The notes under the pieces: model-generated
Told to the model about the DNA's origin: nothing
The model's database searches: none
The model's input: only the letters and a program-made list of their open reading frames with translations
Source: Actinomycetota bacterium
GTDB lineage: Bacteria; Actinomycetota; Actinomycetes; Nanopelagicales; Nanopelagicaceae
NCBI GenBank assembly: GCA_009704445.1
Contig: WLED01000003.1
Location: 1-26,347 of the forward strand
Direction: 5' to 3'
Length of the DNA: 26,347 nucleotides
Shown: one piece after another, positions 1 to 8,438 of the stretch
Layout: the number at the start of each line of letters is the position of its first letter
Position numbering within the stretch: the stretch's first letter is position 1
Made by a program: the position numbers and the translations under genes

Positions 1-267
1 CTAGTAGTGCTTCCAATTTCAGCACACGCACTTTTCTCGCGCCCACTAGTTATCTCACCGACATCAAGAATTGTTGTGGGTATTGAATCTGCTGAAGCAC
101 TGTTATCGGCTGATGCACTTCGTAAATTTCCATTAATTGCGAAAGATAAGGTTTTAGTAACTAAGAATGCAGGAATTATAAATTTAGCGCACTTAAAGAA
201 CACATCTTTTAGTGATCGCCTTGTTGCAAAATTTAAGCTTCCTGTTGAAGGCTGGCGTGGTGAGTGA
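1..267 (+). CDS. nadK: NAD kinase, C-terminal part (cut by window start)
   Basis: The reading frame is open from the first base and ends in TGA, so this is the last 88 residues of a longer protein. It carries the NAD kinase C-terminal pattern: LPISAHALFSRPLV near the front, and [16 protein letters not shown] at the end, which is the usual actinobacterial terminus. NAD kinase phosphorylates NAD+ to NADP+ using ATP or polyphosphate in the cytoplasm. The catalytic GGDG region lies outside the window. The stop overlaps the GTG start of recN, and nadK-recN adjacency is standard in actinobacteria, which supports the call. No start can be assigned. Confidence 0.88.
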   Translation, partial: LVVLPISAHALFSRPLVISPTSRIVVGIESAEALLSADALRKFPLIAKDKVLVTKNAGIINLAHLKNTSFSDRLVAKFKLPVEGWRGE

Positions 268-1969
268 ACGCACATTTCTTGAAGAGATAACTATTCGTTC
301 TATCGGAGTTATCGAACAATCTACTTTAGAAATTTCAAAAGGATTAACGGTTTTATCGGGAGAAACAGGTGCGGGTAAAACCATGATTCTAACGGCATTG
401 AACTTGATTCTTGGTGGTAAATCAGATAGCGCGCTTATTCGAAAAGGCTCCGAACGTTTAGTTGCTAGCGGGAAATTTGCCGTACCGAAAGGCTCAGAAA
501 ATCTCTTTGAGGACCTAGTCGTTGAAGATGGTCAGTTGATCATTACTCGGACCGTCAATAGCGACGGTAAGAGCAAAGCTACTAGCAACGGCGTCAACGT
601 TACCGCCGCCATGCTCAATTCTGTCGCTAGCTATCTTGTGGAAGTTCACGCACAGTCTGCCAATCAAAGTATTTCCAAGAGTTCAAGACAAAGGGAACTT
701 TTAGACCGATTTGCCCAATTAGATCTAACAGATTACACATCTGTTTTGAATGCCTTCCAAGAAATGAAAACGCGAATTTCAGCACTTACAAAGGCAATAG
801 CCGATAAAGAAAAAGAGCTTTCAGCGTTAACAGAGTTTTCATCTGCCTTTAATAAGTTAAAACCCAAGGCTGGTGAAGTGGGTGAGATCGATTCGGAAAT
901 CTCTCGTTTATCCAGCGTCCATGAACTAGGGATGTCTACGCAAGAGGCTTTAGCTGCAATCTCAAACGAAGATTCAGGAGCGTTGATTTGTCTGGCACAC
1001 GCAAAGCGTTCCCTTGAAAAGGCGAAAGAGATGGACCCTTCTCTTGAAGCCATCTATCAACAAATCAGCGAAAGCTTCTTCACTCTAGATGATGCAAATA
1101 TCGCATTGAATTCATATGTGAGCTCATTAGAGGCCGACCCACAAAGGCTGGAGGCGTTGCACGCACGCAAGGCCGAACTAACAGTTTTTATAAAGCGTTT
1201 TAGCAATCTAGGCAATTCTGGAGACATCGAAGAAAATCTCAAAGAGTTAATCCTCAAATTTGCCAATAGCGCGGATGCAATAGCAGATCTCAATGGCGGC
1301 GATGAGAGGTTAGATCAACTAAATAGTGAGCTAAAAGAGATCAAAAGAAAGCTTTTATCCGTTGCTCAGGAAGTAAGTGCTCAACGATTAAAGGCTGCCA
1401 ACATGCTTTCCAACGCCGTAACAAAAGAGATCCAAGCTTTATCTATGCCACATGCGAGTTTTATAATTCAAGTAAGCTCCCCTGACTACAACATTCCAAA
1501 GGAATCAGATTTTTCAGTCCATGGCTGCGATGAAGTTTCGATGTTTATACAAGCTCACAAAGATGCTCCATTGGTCCCAATAGCAAAAGGGGCAAGTGGT
1601 GGGGAAATGTCTCGAGTCATGCTGGCTTTAGAAGTTGTTATTGCATCTACCCATCCAATCGGAACATATGTATTCGATGAGGTGGATGCAGGAGTGGGCG
1701 GCAAAGCGGCAATAGAAGTTGGAAGACGATTGCACGAACTTTCAAAGCATGCGCAGGTAATCGTAGTAACTCATCTACCGCAAGTAGCCGCTTGGGCAGA
1801 TTCACATTTTGTAGTCACCAAAAACAATGACGGAACGGTGAGTCAAAGCGATGTGCAAAAAGTCGAAGGCGAAAGCCGCGTTCAGGAAATCGCACGCATG
1901 CTAGCGGGATTGGATGAATCCTCAAGTGCTCGAGAGCACGCCACGGAACTACTCGCCCTTAAGGTGTAA
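260..1969 (+). CDS. recN: DNA repair protein RecN (SMC-like ATPase)
   Basis: RecN is a cytoplasmic SMC-related ATPase acting early in recombinational repair of double-strand breaks. With the chosen GTG start it has 569 residues, normal for the family. Walker A is GETGAGKT at residues 34-41. The ABC signature [13 protein letters not shown] begins at 445, Walker B VFDEVDAG near 471-478, and the H-loop VVTHLPQ near 503. The middle is charged and helical, consistent with the short coiled-coil arms. The frame is open from an upstream TTG at 212, but GTG 260 (or GTG 257) overlaps the nadK stop and has GAAGG eight bases upstream, so translation is probably coupled to nadK. All key motifs are intact. 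Confidence 0.95.
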   Translation: MSERTFLEEITIRSIGVIEQSTLEISKGLTVLSGETGAGKTMILTALNLILGGKSDSALIRKGSERLVASGKFAVPKGSENLFEDLVVEDGQLIITRTVNSDGKSKATSNGVNVTAAMLNSVASYLVEVHAQSANQSISKSSRQRELLDRFAQLDLTDYTSVLNAFQEMKTRISALTKAIADKEKELSALTEFSSAFNKLKPKAGEVGEIDSEISRLSSVHELGMSTQEALAAISNEDSGALICLAHAKRSLEKAKEMDPSLEAIYQQISESFFTLDDANIALNSYVSSLEADPQRLEALHARKAELTVFIKRFSNLGNSGDIEENLKELILKFANSADAIADLNGGDERLDQLNSELKEIKRKLLSVAQEVSAQRLKAANMLSNAVTKEIQALSMPHASFIIQVSSPDYNIPKESDFSVHGCDEVSMFIQAHKDAPLVPIAKGASGGEMSRVMLALEVVIASTHPIGTYVFDEVDAGVGGKAAIEVGRRLHELSKHAQVIVVTHLPQVAAWADSHFVVTKNNDGTVSQSDVQKVEGESRVQEIARMLAGLDESSSAREHATELLALKV

Positions 1970-2004
1970 CCAAGCGCCCTACTTTGATGATAGGTTTGTC
2001 TTCC

Positions 2005-3636
2005 ATGGGCCAAGCGCATGTGACTAAGCATTTATTCGTAACTGGTGGAGTCGCCTCAAGTTTAGGTAAAGGTCTCACAGCTTCAAGTTTAGGCCGTTTA
2101 TTGGTAGCCCGCGGAATTCGCGTAACAATGCAAAAATTAGATCCATATTTGAATGTGGATCCAGGGACAATGAATCCTTTTCAGCACGGTGAGGTTTTTG
2201 TAACTGATGATGGCGCTGAAACCGATTTGGATATTGGCCACTACGAAAGATTCTTAGATAGAAATCTCCACGGCTCGGCAAACGTAACAACTGGCCAGGT
2301 TTATTCACGGGTAATTGCCCGCGAACGCCGCGGTGAGTACTTAGGCGAAACTGTTCAAGTGATCCCACACATCACTAACGAGATTAAAGAACGAATCATC
2401 GCTATGGCTGGGCCTGAGATTGATCTTGTAATCACCGAAGTTGGTGGCACCGTTGGAGATATTGAGTCACAACCATTTTTAGAAGCGATACGCCAGATAC
2501 GACAGAGTGTTGGAAGAGATAATGTTTTTTACCTCCATGTTTCCTTGGTTCCATATATCGGCCCATCGGGTGAGTTAAAAACTAAGCCAACTCAACACTC
2601 AGTAGCTGCCCTTAGAAGCATCGGTATAGCCCCTGACGCCATAGTTCTTCGCTCTGATCGCGAGATTCCAGAGGGTGTTAAGAAGAAGATTTCTTTGATG
2701 TGCGACGTCGATGCAGAGGCCGTTGTGGCAGCTGTAGATGCACCTTCGATTTACGACATTCCTAAGGTTTTGCACTCAGAAGGTTTAGATTCCTATGTTG
2801 TTAAGCGCCTTGGGTTTAAATGTCACGATGTCGTTTGGGGAGAATGGGATGCTCTTCTTGAAAAAGTACACCATCCAAAACATCACATTAAAGTGGGACT
2901 TGTTGGTAAGTACATCGATTTACCAGATGCTTATCTTTCCGTCTCTGAAGCACTTAGAGCAGGTGGATTTGCCAATGAAGCGAAGATAGAGATTGTTTGG
3001 ATAGCTAGCGATGAATGTGAAACCGCGCAAGGTGCCTCCGATTTGTTATCAGATGTTGACGCAATATGCGTTCCTGGCGGATTTGGAATCAGAGGCATTG
3101 AAGGAAAAGTTGGTGCATTGAAATTTGCTCGGGAGAAAAAGATTCCAACCCTGGGGTTGTGCTTGGGCTTGCAGTGCATGGTTATTGAAGCGGCTAGGAA
3201 TCTGGCTGGCATAACTGATGCTATCTCTGCGGAATTTTCAGAAACTGGCACACCAGTTATTGCGACTATGGACAGTCAGAAAGAAGTTGTCTCCGGTAAT
3301 GCTGATATGGGCGGAACTATGCGTCTAGGCCTCTACAGGTCAGATTTATTGAAAGGTTCTGTTGTCGCTGATCTTTATGGGTCCAATGAAATTTCGGAAA
3401 GACACCGTCATCGTTACGAAGTCAACAATAAGTATCGGGATCAAATTTCTCAGGCTGGACTTGTATTTTCGGGTATGTACACCGAACGTGATTTGGTTGA
3501 GTTCGTAGAACTTCCCAAAGATGTCCATCCTTTTTACGTCGGAACTCAAGCGCACCCTGAGCTGCGTTCACGTCCAACAAGACCTCACCCATTGTTTATC
3601 GGTTTAATTGCAGCGGCGGTTGCTGCTAAAAGGTAA
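2005..3636 (+). CDS. pyrG: CTP synthase
   Basis: CTP synthase makes CTP from UTP, ATP and glutamine, the last step of pyrimidine nucleotide synthesis. The N-terminal synthase domain starts with [17 protein letters not shown], containing the P-loop. The C-terminal class I glutamine amidotransferase domain has PGGFGIRG, the nucleophile Cys386 in GLCLGLQ, and the His517-x-Glu519 pair in HPELRSRP, so both activities look intact. The length of 543 residues is typical. Start choice is not firm: in-frame TTG 1984 and ATG 1987 lie upstream without a Shine-Dalgarno. ATG 2005 best fits family N-termini and has TAGGTT at 1991-1996, eight bases before it. It follows recN closely and precedes xerD, as in other actinobacteria. 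Confidence 0.96.
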   Translation: MGQAHVTKHLFVTGGVASSLGKGLTASSLGRLLVARGIRVTMQKLDPYLNVDPGTMNPFQHGEVFVTDDGAETDLDIGHYERFLDRNLHGSANVTTGQVYSRVIARERRGEYLGETVQVIPHITNEIKERIIAMAGPEIDLVITEVGGTVGDIESQPFLEAIRQIRQSVGRDNVFYLHVSLVPYIGPSGELKTKPTQHSVAALRSIGIAPDAIVLRSDREIPEGVKKKISLMCDVDAEAVVAAVDAPSIYDIPKVLHSEGLDSYVVKRLGFKCHDVVWGEWDALLEKVHHPKHHIKVGLVGKYIDLPDAYLSVSEALRAGGFANEAKIEIVWIASDECETAQGASDLLSDVDAICVPGGFGIRGIEGKVGALKFAREKKIPTLGLCLGLQCMVIEAARNLAGITDAISAEFSETGTPVIATMDSQKEVVSGNADMGGTMRLGLYRSDLLKGSVVADLYGSNEISERHRHRYEVNNKYRDQISQAGLVFSGMYTERDLVEFVELPKDVHPFYVGTQAHPELRSRPTRPHPLFIGLIAAAVAAKR

Positions 3637-3687
3637 GTATTTTGCTAATCGCAAGGATCCAAAGATTGATAGCGAGGGATCTAAGCC

Positions 3688-4599
3688 GTGAACTTTGAAG
3701 TAGCTACGCAATCCTTTCTCAATCACCTGCACATTGAAAAGGGATTGGCAAAGAATACGATCTCAGCGTACAAACGCGACTTAGCCAAGTTCGGTTCGTT
3801 TTTGAATGGGCGTGATCTCGCGTCGGTTAATCCCGAAGACATTACAAAATTTGAGGTTTCACTTCGTAGGCAGAAGCAATCGGTTAGCAGTATCAACAGA
3901 ATCGATTCAACCCTACGAAGTTTCTTTAAGCATCTTCAGATAGAGGAAGGGTTGCCAGATCCAACACTTGAACTAGTGACGGGTAAAAACATAAGGCGAT
4001 TACCTAAGGCCATATCAGTAGATCATATGAGTGCGATTATCACAGCTTCTTATCGTGAAGGTGTACCAACTACTTTTAGGGATCGAGCAATAGTTGAAGT
4101 TTTATATGCAAGTGGAGCACGAGTGAGTGAATTGATTTCGATCGATGTGGCTGATTTAGTCTCGAAGGATGTAGAGGGTGAAACTGTCACCACCCTGAAG
4201 CTGCGAGGCAAAGGTGGAAAAGAACGAATCGTTCCGCTTGGAAGTTTTGCTAAGTCGGCGATAGAGGATTATCTGGTACGAGTTCGCCCTGGGCTGCTTG
4301 AGAAGGCACCGCGATCCTCGAATGCTTTGTTTCTAAATTCACGTGGATCAAGAATTTCACGACAGAGCATCTGGCAAATCGTTTTGGATGCAGCTAAAGC
4401 GGCTGGCATCAAACAGGAAGTTTCACCTCATACATTTCGGCATTCCTATGCAACACACTTACTTGATGGGGGAGCAGACATACGTGTTGTCCAGGAACTA
4501 CTAGGACATTCATCTGTGACAACTACACAGATTTACACATTAGTTTCAATCGATAAAATTCAGCAAACGTATATAACTGCTCACCCAAGAGCTCAGTAG
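3688..4599 (+). CDS. xerD: Tyrosine recombinase XerD
   Basis: A 303-residue tyrosine recombinase with the complete catalytic set: Arg145 (GARVSE), Lys175 (RGKGGKER), His248 and Arg251 (HTFRHSYATHLLDGGADIR), His274 (LLGHSS) and nucleophile Tyr283. The N-terminal 90 residues form the SAM-like core-binding domain. XerD, normally with XerC, resolves chromosome dimers at dif near the division septum. Position directly after pyrG fits the actinobacterial xerD locus, and nothing nearby suggests a phage or integron integrase. Start is GTG with GAGGG about eight bases upstream. The nudix hydrolase gene often found between pyrG and xerD is absent. The stop codon lies within a small hairpin-plus-T-run. 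Confidence 0.93.
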   Translation: MNFEVATQSFLNHLHIEKGLAKNTISAYKRDLAKFGSFLNGRDLASVNPEDITKFEVSLRRQKQSVSSINRIDSTLRSFFKHLQIEEGLPDPTLELVTGKNIRRLPKAISVDHMSAIITASYREGVPTTFRDRAIVEVLYASGARVSELISIDVADLVSKDVEGETVTTLKLRGKGGKERIVPLGSFAKSAIEDYLVRVRPGLLEKAPRSSNALFLNSRGSRISRQSIWQIVLDAAKAAGIKQEVSPHTFRHSYATHLLDGGADIRVVQELLGHSSVTTTQIYTLVSIDKIQQTYITAHPRAQ

Positions 4600-4616
4600 T
4601 TGCCTACTATTTTTTA
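4595..4616 (+). terminator. Weak rho-independent terminator after xerD
   Basis: AGTAG (4595-4599, including the xerD stop codon) pairs with CTACT (4604-4608) around a 4-base loop, followed by A and a run of six T (4610-4615). The stem is only 5 bp, so this is a weak terminator at best. It sits between two convergent genes whose ends are 14 bases apart, where a terminator would be useful. Confidence 0.4.
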
Positions 4617-5030
4617 TTGACCGCGCAGGCGGCGCGCCAAGATACTTTGGTCACCCTTAGCCTCAAGATCTGCAATTATCACCGCAATAGATTCACGAAC
4701 GATCCGACCACGATCTACGGCTAAACCTAGATCACCACGCATTTGCAATCTTGCTTGATCTAAATCAAATAGTTCATCAGGTGAAAGGTAGACCGTAATT
4801 TTCTCATCGTGTCTTTCTCTACCTGAAGGGGAACGGTCAACGGTAGTGACGCGTCTACGAGCAATTGTTCGCACACCCTTTTTTGAGGATGGTGCTTTCG
4901 GTGTTGCAATCGCAGGTGGAACTAATGGTGCAGCCGTTTCTTGAGAGTTTTGTGCGGGAACAGCCGAAAGCGCAGGAGCGGTAGAACGAAATAACTCATC
5001 GGCTCCTGGAAGATTGGCTCTGCGTGTCAT
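4614..5030 (-). CDS. Small ribbon-helix-helix-like partner of ParA
   Basis: A 138-residue protein I cannot name. The N-terminal end is basic and short (MTRRANLPGADELFR), followed by a low-complexity Pro/Ala/Ser/Thr linker to about residue 72. The C-terminal part reads like a ribbon-helix-helix fold: a strand at 77-83 (KITVYLS), helix at about 84-98, and a second helix at about 106-124 starting DRGRIVRES. Its ATG overlaps the ParA stop as ATGA, with AGGAGG six to seven bases upstream, so the two are translationally coupled. By analogy with ParG-type partners of plasmid ParA, the RHH part would bind DNA and the basic tail could touch the ATPase. That role is inference. No ParB-type domain is present. 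Confidence 0.72.
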   Translation of the reverse strand: MTRRANLPGADELFRSTAPALSAVPAQNSQETAAPLVPPAIATPKAPSSKKGVRTIARRRVTTVDRSPSGRERHDEKITVYLSPDELFDLDQARLQMRGDLGLAVDRGRIVRESIAVIIADLEAKGDQSILARRLRGQ

Positions 5031-5911
5031 CGTGCGCCTCCTCGGGCAATCAATTCTCTGGCCAACCGGCGATATGACGCGGCGCCACCAGAAGAAGTAG
5101 CGTATTTAGTAATGGGTTCACCAACAACTGTAGTTTCTGGGAACCGAATAGTTTTCGCAATAATTGTTTCAAACACATCTTCAGGGAATTGTTCGAGCAG
5201 TCGCTCCAAGACCTGACGGTTGTGAGATGTTTTCTTGTCGTACATAGTGGCCAAAATTCCGATCAATCTAAGATCCGGATTCAAGAAATTCTTCACTTTA
5301 TCGAGATTGCCCTTTAATTCAATAAAACCGTGTAGTGCAAAGTACTCACATTGCATTGGAACGATAACTTCATCTGAAGCCACCAAAGCGTTGATTGTGA
5401 GCTGTCCCATTGTTGGTTGACAATCAATCAGAATCACATCGTAGAAATCTTTAAGAGGAGCAAGGGCGCGCTTTAAGTATTGCTGGCCCCCAATTTCAGC
5501 GCCTAATGTTGTTTCGGCAGTTCCTAAATCTCGATTCGCGGGCAAGAAATCAAGACCAGGAACTGAAGACTTTAAAACAATGTCATCAATCTTTGCCGTT
5601 GGTGTCATTAACGCGTAGTAGACGGTCTGTTCTAAAGGTAAAGAGTGCGCATTGACTCCCAGTCCAAGTGATAAACCACCCTGTGGGTCGAAATCTACAA
5701 GCAGTACGCGACGACCGAGCTCTGCAAGAGATGCCCCTAGATTGATCGTGCTCGTTGTTTTACCAACACCTCCCTTTTGGTTAAAGATGGAGATGACCTT
5801 TGCACTGCCGTGGCTGGCCAACGAAGAAGGGGTAGGAAAGTCTTTTGCTTTTTTGCCGAGCAAGTTTGCTGTTGTTGCAACTTCCTCTGCAATTGTCGAT
5901 TTAGCGCTCAA
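5027..5911 (-). CDS. ParA-family ATPase beside scpAB (orphan ParA, PldP-like)
   Basis: A 294-residue MinD/ParA ATPase. It has the deviant Walker A KGGVGKTT at residues 46-53 with the signature Lys46, motif A' LLVDFDPQGG around 71-79, and Walker B-like VILIDCQPTMG. Such ATPases form nucleotide-dependent sandwich dimers on DNA or membrane and position cargo. The first 36 residues form an extension before the core. The start is TTG, chosen because AGAGG stands about nine bases upstream and no other start precedes the P-loop. Corynebacteria and mycobacteria carry an orphan ParA at the scpAB locus; the corynebacterial one is PldP, as I recall. Here it runs divergently from scpA. It is not the parAB locus near oriC, since no parB follows. 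Confidence 0.88.
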   Translation of the reverse strand: MSAKSTIAEEVATTANLLGKKAKDFPTPSSLASHGSAKVISIFNQKGGVGKTTSTINLGASLAELGRRVLLVDFDPQGGLSLGLGVNAHSLPLEQTVYYALMTPTAKIDDIVLKSSVPGLDFLPANRDLGTAETTLGAEIGGQQYLKRALAPLKDFYDVILIDCQPTMGQLTINALVASDEVIVPMQCEYFALHGFIELKGNLDKVKNFLNPDLRLIGILATMYDKKTSHNRQVLERLLEQFPEDVFETIIAKTIRFPETTVVGEPITKYATSSGGAASYRRLARELIARGGAR

Positions 5912-5941
5912 TCTTCAAACCTCTTTCCTGATATAGCCGTG

Positions 5942-5970
5942 AGCCTAGGCGTTACATAGAAAACAGGCAA
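5942..5970 (-). promoter_or_regulatory. Promoter of the parA-RHH pair
   Basis: On the minus strand TTGCCT (5970-5965) and TAGGCT (5947-5942) are separated by exactly 17 bases, a good match to a sigma-70-type promoter with an actinobacterial TANNNT -10 box. Transcription would start near 5935 and give a leader of about 24 bases that includes the AGAGG before the TTG start. Confidence 0.6.
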
Positions 5971-5978
5971 GCGTGAAG

Positions 5979-5984
5979 TAGGGT
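5979..5984 (+). promoter_or_regulatory. -10 box for leaderless scpA transcript
   Basis: TAGGGT ends exactly six bases before the scpA ATG. A start point 6-7 bases after a TANNNT box would coincide with the A of ATG, as in leaderless actinobacterial mRNAs. No Shine-Dalgarno precedes this ATG, and no convincing -35 box is visible. The same geometry is seen before aroH and cmk-der. Confidence 0.4.
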
Positions 5985-5990
5985 GCGCCA

Positions 5991-6863
5991 ATGGAGATTT
6001 CATTAGAGCAATCAACCGATGTAAATCCCACATCGGGAGCTTTCTCTGTCCATCTAGAAAACTTCGATGGGCCCTTTGACCTTTTGCTTCAGCTGATCTC
6101 TCGGCACAAAATGGACGTTACCGAGGTGGCTCTTAGCGCCGTAACCGATGAGTTCATCGCCTTTATTCATGCGCTCGAAACCTCGGGTCAGGGGTGGGAA
6201 TTAGATCAGGCCACTGAGTTTTTGGTCGTAGCAGCTACTTTGCTAGATCTTAAGGCCGCTCGACTGCTACCTAGCGGTGATGTTGAGGACGAGGAAGACC
6301 TGGCTTTACTTGAGGCTCGAGACCTACTTTTCGCCCGATTGCTTCAGTACAGAGCTTTCAAACAGATCGCCGCGACATTTAGCGAGCGCATCCAATTGGC
6401 CGAGAAGAGTTTTCCAAGAGTTGTGGCTCTAGACCCAGCGCTATCTGCCCTTTTGCCGGAGGTTCTCATCGGCGTAGGCGCCGCCCGATTTGCAGCTATA
6501 GCCGAGCGAGTTTTGACCCCAAAAACGACCCCTGTGGTTGCTTTGGAGCACCTACATTCGGCCATGGTGAGTGTGGCCGAAGAGTCCAAACGAGTGGTGC
6601 AAGCCCTGAGAGCTGGCAAATCGGTGAGTTTTAGGAGTTTAATCTCCGATGCCGATAACACTTTGGTGGTTGTAGCAAGATTCTTAGCTCTTTTAGACCT
6701 CTATCGACAAGGAGTTCTGAGGTTTGAACAGGTAGTAGCCCTTGGAGAACTGCAGATTAGTTGGACCGGCAGTCTTGAGGGTGAAGTTGAAGTAACCGAT
6801 GAATTCGATGTGCCAGTGATTCTGGATATGAAGGACTCGACAGAAAGTAGCGATAATGTCTAA
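5991..6863 (+). CDS. scpA: Segregation and condensation protein A
   Basis: ScpA is the kleisin subunit that bridges the SMC heads in the bacterial condensin complex, working with an ScpB dimer. The 290-residue protein has the family hallmark near its N-terminus, VHLENFDGPFDLLLQLI followed by TDEFIAFI, and a winged-helix-like C-terminus. The last codons overlap the scpB ATG by eight bases, giving the usual scpA-scpB coupling. The start is ATG without a Shine-Dalgarno but with a TANNNT box six bases away. The gene is noticeably GC-richer than most of the window: 36 G/C in bases 6421-6480 by hand count. The smc gene is not in the window. Confidence 0.93.
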   Translation: MEISLEQSTDVNPTSGAFSVHLENFDGPFDLLLQLISRHKMDVTEVALSAVTDEFIAFIHALETSGQGWELDQATEFLVVAATLLDLKAARLLPSGDVEDEEDLALLEARDLLFARLLQYRAFKQIAATFSERIQLAEKSFPRVVALDPALSALLPEVLIGVGAARFAAIAERVLTPKTTPVVALEHLHSAMVSVAEESKRVVQALRAGKSVSFRSLISDADNTLVVVARFLALLDLYRQGVLRFEQVVALGELQISWTGSLEGEVEVTDEFDVPVILDMKDSTESSDNV

Positions 6864-7407
6864 TGTAGAAGTTGAGCGTTCCATAGAGGCGATTCTCATG
6901 GTCGTCGATGAGCCACTCAGCGAAATCGTTCTGGCGCAAGTACTCGAGCAGCCCGTAGAGGTAATCGAGAGGGCCTTGTTACATTTGGAGTCGAGCTATG
7001 AGGATCGTGGGTTCTCCCTCCGCAAGATCAACGGAGGGTGGCGCTTCTATAGCGATCCAAGCTATTCAGCCGTTGTCGAAAAATTCGTCTTAGATGGGCA
7101 ACAATCGCGCCTAACCCAGGCCGCCCTAGAAACTCTCGCGGTGATTGCATACAGGCAGCCAGTCTCCAGGGCTCGGGTTTCGGCTATTCGAGGGGTCAAC
7201 GTCGAAGCGGTCATGAAGACCCTCATCACTAGGGGATTGGTAGAGGAGTCAGGTCTTGAACATGAAACCGGGGCAATTTTGTACAAGACGACGAGTTATT
7301 TCCTAGAACGCTTAGGACTGAACTCCTTGGATGATTTACCCGCTCTAGCCCCGTACTTGCCAGACCTTGAGGGCCTAGACGAAATCCTTGATTCGCTAAC
7401 TGACTAA
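6856..7407 (+). CDS. scpB: Segregation and condensation protein B
   Basis: ScpB forms a dimer of tandem winged-helix domains that binds the ScpA kleisin and regulates the SMC ATPase. The 183-residue product shows the family patterns: EAILMVVDEPLS at the front, LTQAALETLAVIAYRQPVSRA in the middle, and the IRGVNVEAVMKTLITRGLVEE segment. The ATG starts inside the scpA end with an eight-base overlap, consistent with coupled synthesis at fixed ratio. Length is usual for the family. Like scpA it is GC-richer than the window (35 G/C in 7141-7200 by hand count). The rluB gene follows after 41 bases. Confidence 0.92.
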   Translation: MSNVEVERSIEAILMVVDEPLSEIVLAQVLEQPVEVIERALLHLESSYEDRGFSLRKINGGWRFYSDPSYSAVVEKFVLDGQQSRLTQAALETLAVIAYRQPVSRARVSAIRGVNVEAVMKTLITRGLVEESGLEHETGAILYKTTSYFLERLGLNSLDDLPALAPYLPDLEGLDEILDSLTD

Positions 7408-7427
7408 GCCTTCGGCTACCCTTACTT

Positions 7428-7438
7428 CCGACTGTCGG
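7428..7438. repeat. Short palindrome before rluB
   Basis: CCGAC-T-GTCGG is an 11-base palindrome directly in front of the rluB Shine-Dalgarno (GGGAGGAT). As RNA it could not close a one-base loop, so any role would be as a DNA operator. It may also be chance. Confidence 0.3.
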
Positions 7439-7448
7439 GAGGATAGCC

Positions 7449-8162
7449 ATGGCCCAAATGAGGCTTAATAAGATTGTTGCAGACTCTGGTGTAACTAGCC
7501 GAAGAGGTGCAGACGAACTAATCGAATCTGGTCGCGTAAGCGTAGATGGAATCGTCATCAGAGAGCTTGGGAGTAAGTTTGATCCTGATTTAGTTCATGT
7601 GATGGTTGATGGTGAGACAATAACTCGTACTTTGTCTAAGAGTTATTTAGTACTTCATAAACCTAAGGGAGTTTTGTCAACCATGTTTGACCCCGAAGGG
7701 CGACCTTCTTTGGATGACTTTATAGACCTTCGAAAAGAGCGCCTTTTCCATGTGGGGCGGCTGGATAAGGACTCTGAAGGTTTGATTCTTCTCACTAATG
7801 ATGGGGACCTCACTTTTCGAGCCACTCATCCTTCCTTCGGTTTGGAAAAAACCTACATAATTGAGTTCGACGGGACCTTGCCACAAGGTGTCGACAAGGT
7901 GCTTCTCAAAGGTGTCGAACTGGAGGATGGGATGGGGAGGGTGTTGAGCTTCCGTCAGATTTCCCCGCGATGGATCGAGGTATCGATTCACGAAGGTCGA
8001 TACCACATCATCCGACGGTTGATGGAGGCAGTAGGGGTCGATGTGCTCCGGTTGATACGAACAAAGTTTGGTCCTATCTCGTTAGGGGACACTCCGGAAG
8101 GTCGTTGGAGAGACCTGAATTCAACAGAATTGCTTAATCTACAAAAGGCTTTAGATATTTAA
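7449..8162 (+). CDS. rluB: 23S rRNA pseudouridine synthase, RluB/RsuA family
   Basis: A 237-residue enzyme that isomerises a uridine in rRNA. Residues 4-60 form the S4 RNA-binding domain (MRLNKIVADSGVTSRRGADE). The catalytic domain contains HVGRLDKDSEGLILLTNDG with catalytic Asp106, and the ending RYHIIRRLMEAVG is characteristic of the RsuA/RluB/RluE/RluF group. Position after scpAB matches the rluB-type gene of actinobacteria (Rv1711 in M. tuberculosis), which favours the large-subunit target near the peptidyl-transferase centre; specificity cannot be read from sequence alone. Start is ATG with GGGAGG six to seven bases upstream. A roughly 280-base AT-rich gap follows. Confidence 0.92.
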   Translation: MAQMRLNKIVADSGVTSRRGADELIESGRVSVDGIVIRELGSKFDPDLVHVMVDGETITRTLSKSYLVLHKPKGVLSTMFDPEGRPSLDDFIDLRKERLFHVGRLDKDSEGLILLTNDGDLTFRATHPSFGLEKTYIIEFDGTLPQGVDKVLLKGVELEDGMGRVLSFRQISPRWIEVSIHEGRYHIIRRLMEAVGVDVLRLIRTKFGPISLGDTPEGRWRDLNSTELLNLQKALDI

Positions 8163-8238
8163 AGGCTTTATTATAAATCGTTATTAAGAGATTTTATTAA
8201 TATATCGATTTGTTGGTAATTCATCCGCATAATAACAA

Positions 8239-8301
8239 TTTATCGACAAATGACGCTTGATTTCAGCGCAGCAATCGCTCTTTAGATTGCTTTATCGACA
8301 A
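8239..8301 (+). repeat. Direct repeats TTTATCGACAA (DnaA-box-like)
   Basis: Exact 11-base copies lie at 8239-8249 and 8291-8301, 52 bases apart start to start. The inner TTATCGACA differs from the DnaA box consensus TTATCCACA at one position. A reversed partial copy (CGATAAA) is at 8371-8377. The identity of the two copies is seen; DnaA binding is only a possibility. Confidence 0.6.
8270..8291 (+). repeat. Hairpin in the rluB-aroH gap
   Basis: AGCAATC (8270-8276) pairs with GATTGCT (8285-8291), a 7-bp perfect stem with an 8-base loop. Only three T follow, so it is a poor rho-independent terminator. It abuts the second TTTATCGACAA copy. Confidence 0.5.
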
Positions 8302-8325
8302 TTCAGCAATGATAGAGAGCGGAGT

Positions 8326-8354
8326 TTGCTATGGCGCGAAAGTTTCAATAAAGT
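8326..8354 (+). promoter_or_regulatory. Possible distal promoter for aroH
   Basis: TTGCTA (8326-8331) and TAAAGT (8349-8354) are 17 bases apart, a fair sigma-70 arrangement in the non-coding gap. It would give a leader of about 85 bases before the aroH ATG. This competes with, or adds to, the proximal TATCCT box. Confidence 0.35.
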
Positions 8355-8432
8355 CGTAATACATCTAAGACGATAAATAGTTAAATAGGTATGACGCGAT
8401 TTAAAGATCCCTCCGAAAATGAGGAACGCGGG

Positions 8433-8438
8433 TATCCT
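8433..8438 (+). promoter_or_regulatory. -10 box for leaderless aroH transcript
   Basis: TATCCT ends exactly six bases before the chosen aroH ATG, the spacing expected if transcription starts at or next to the start codon. There is no good Shine-Dalgarno at usual distance and no clear -35 box. Confidence 0.4.

Noticed and set aside
1970..2004. Start of pyrG at TTG 1984 or ATG 1987
   Set aside because: No ribosome site precedes them and the extra residues do not match family N-termini; not fully excluded.
3688..4599. xerD as a phage or integron integrase
   Set aside because: Standard XerD length and motifs, placement in the core pyrG-xerD-scpA order, and no att sites, cassettes or phage genes nearby.
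5027..5911. Main chromosomal parA of a parABS system
   Set aside because: No ParB-type domain follows, no parS-like 16-base palindrome was noticed, and the context is scpAB rather than the origin region genes.
8331..8351. Six-codon frame M-A-R-K-F-Q with GGAG upstream, as an aroH leader peptide
   Set aside because: Only one aromatic codon, and no alternative terminator/antiterminator stems between it and aroH. Could easily be chance.
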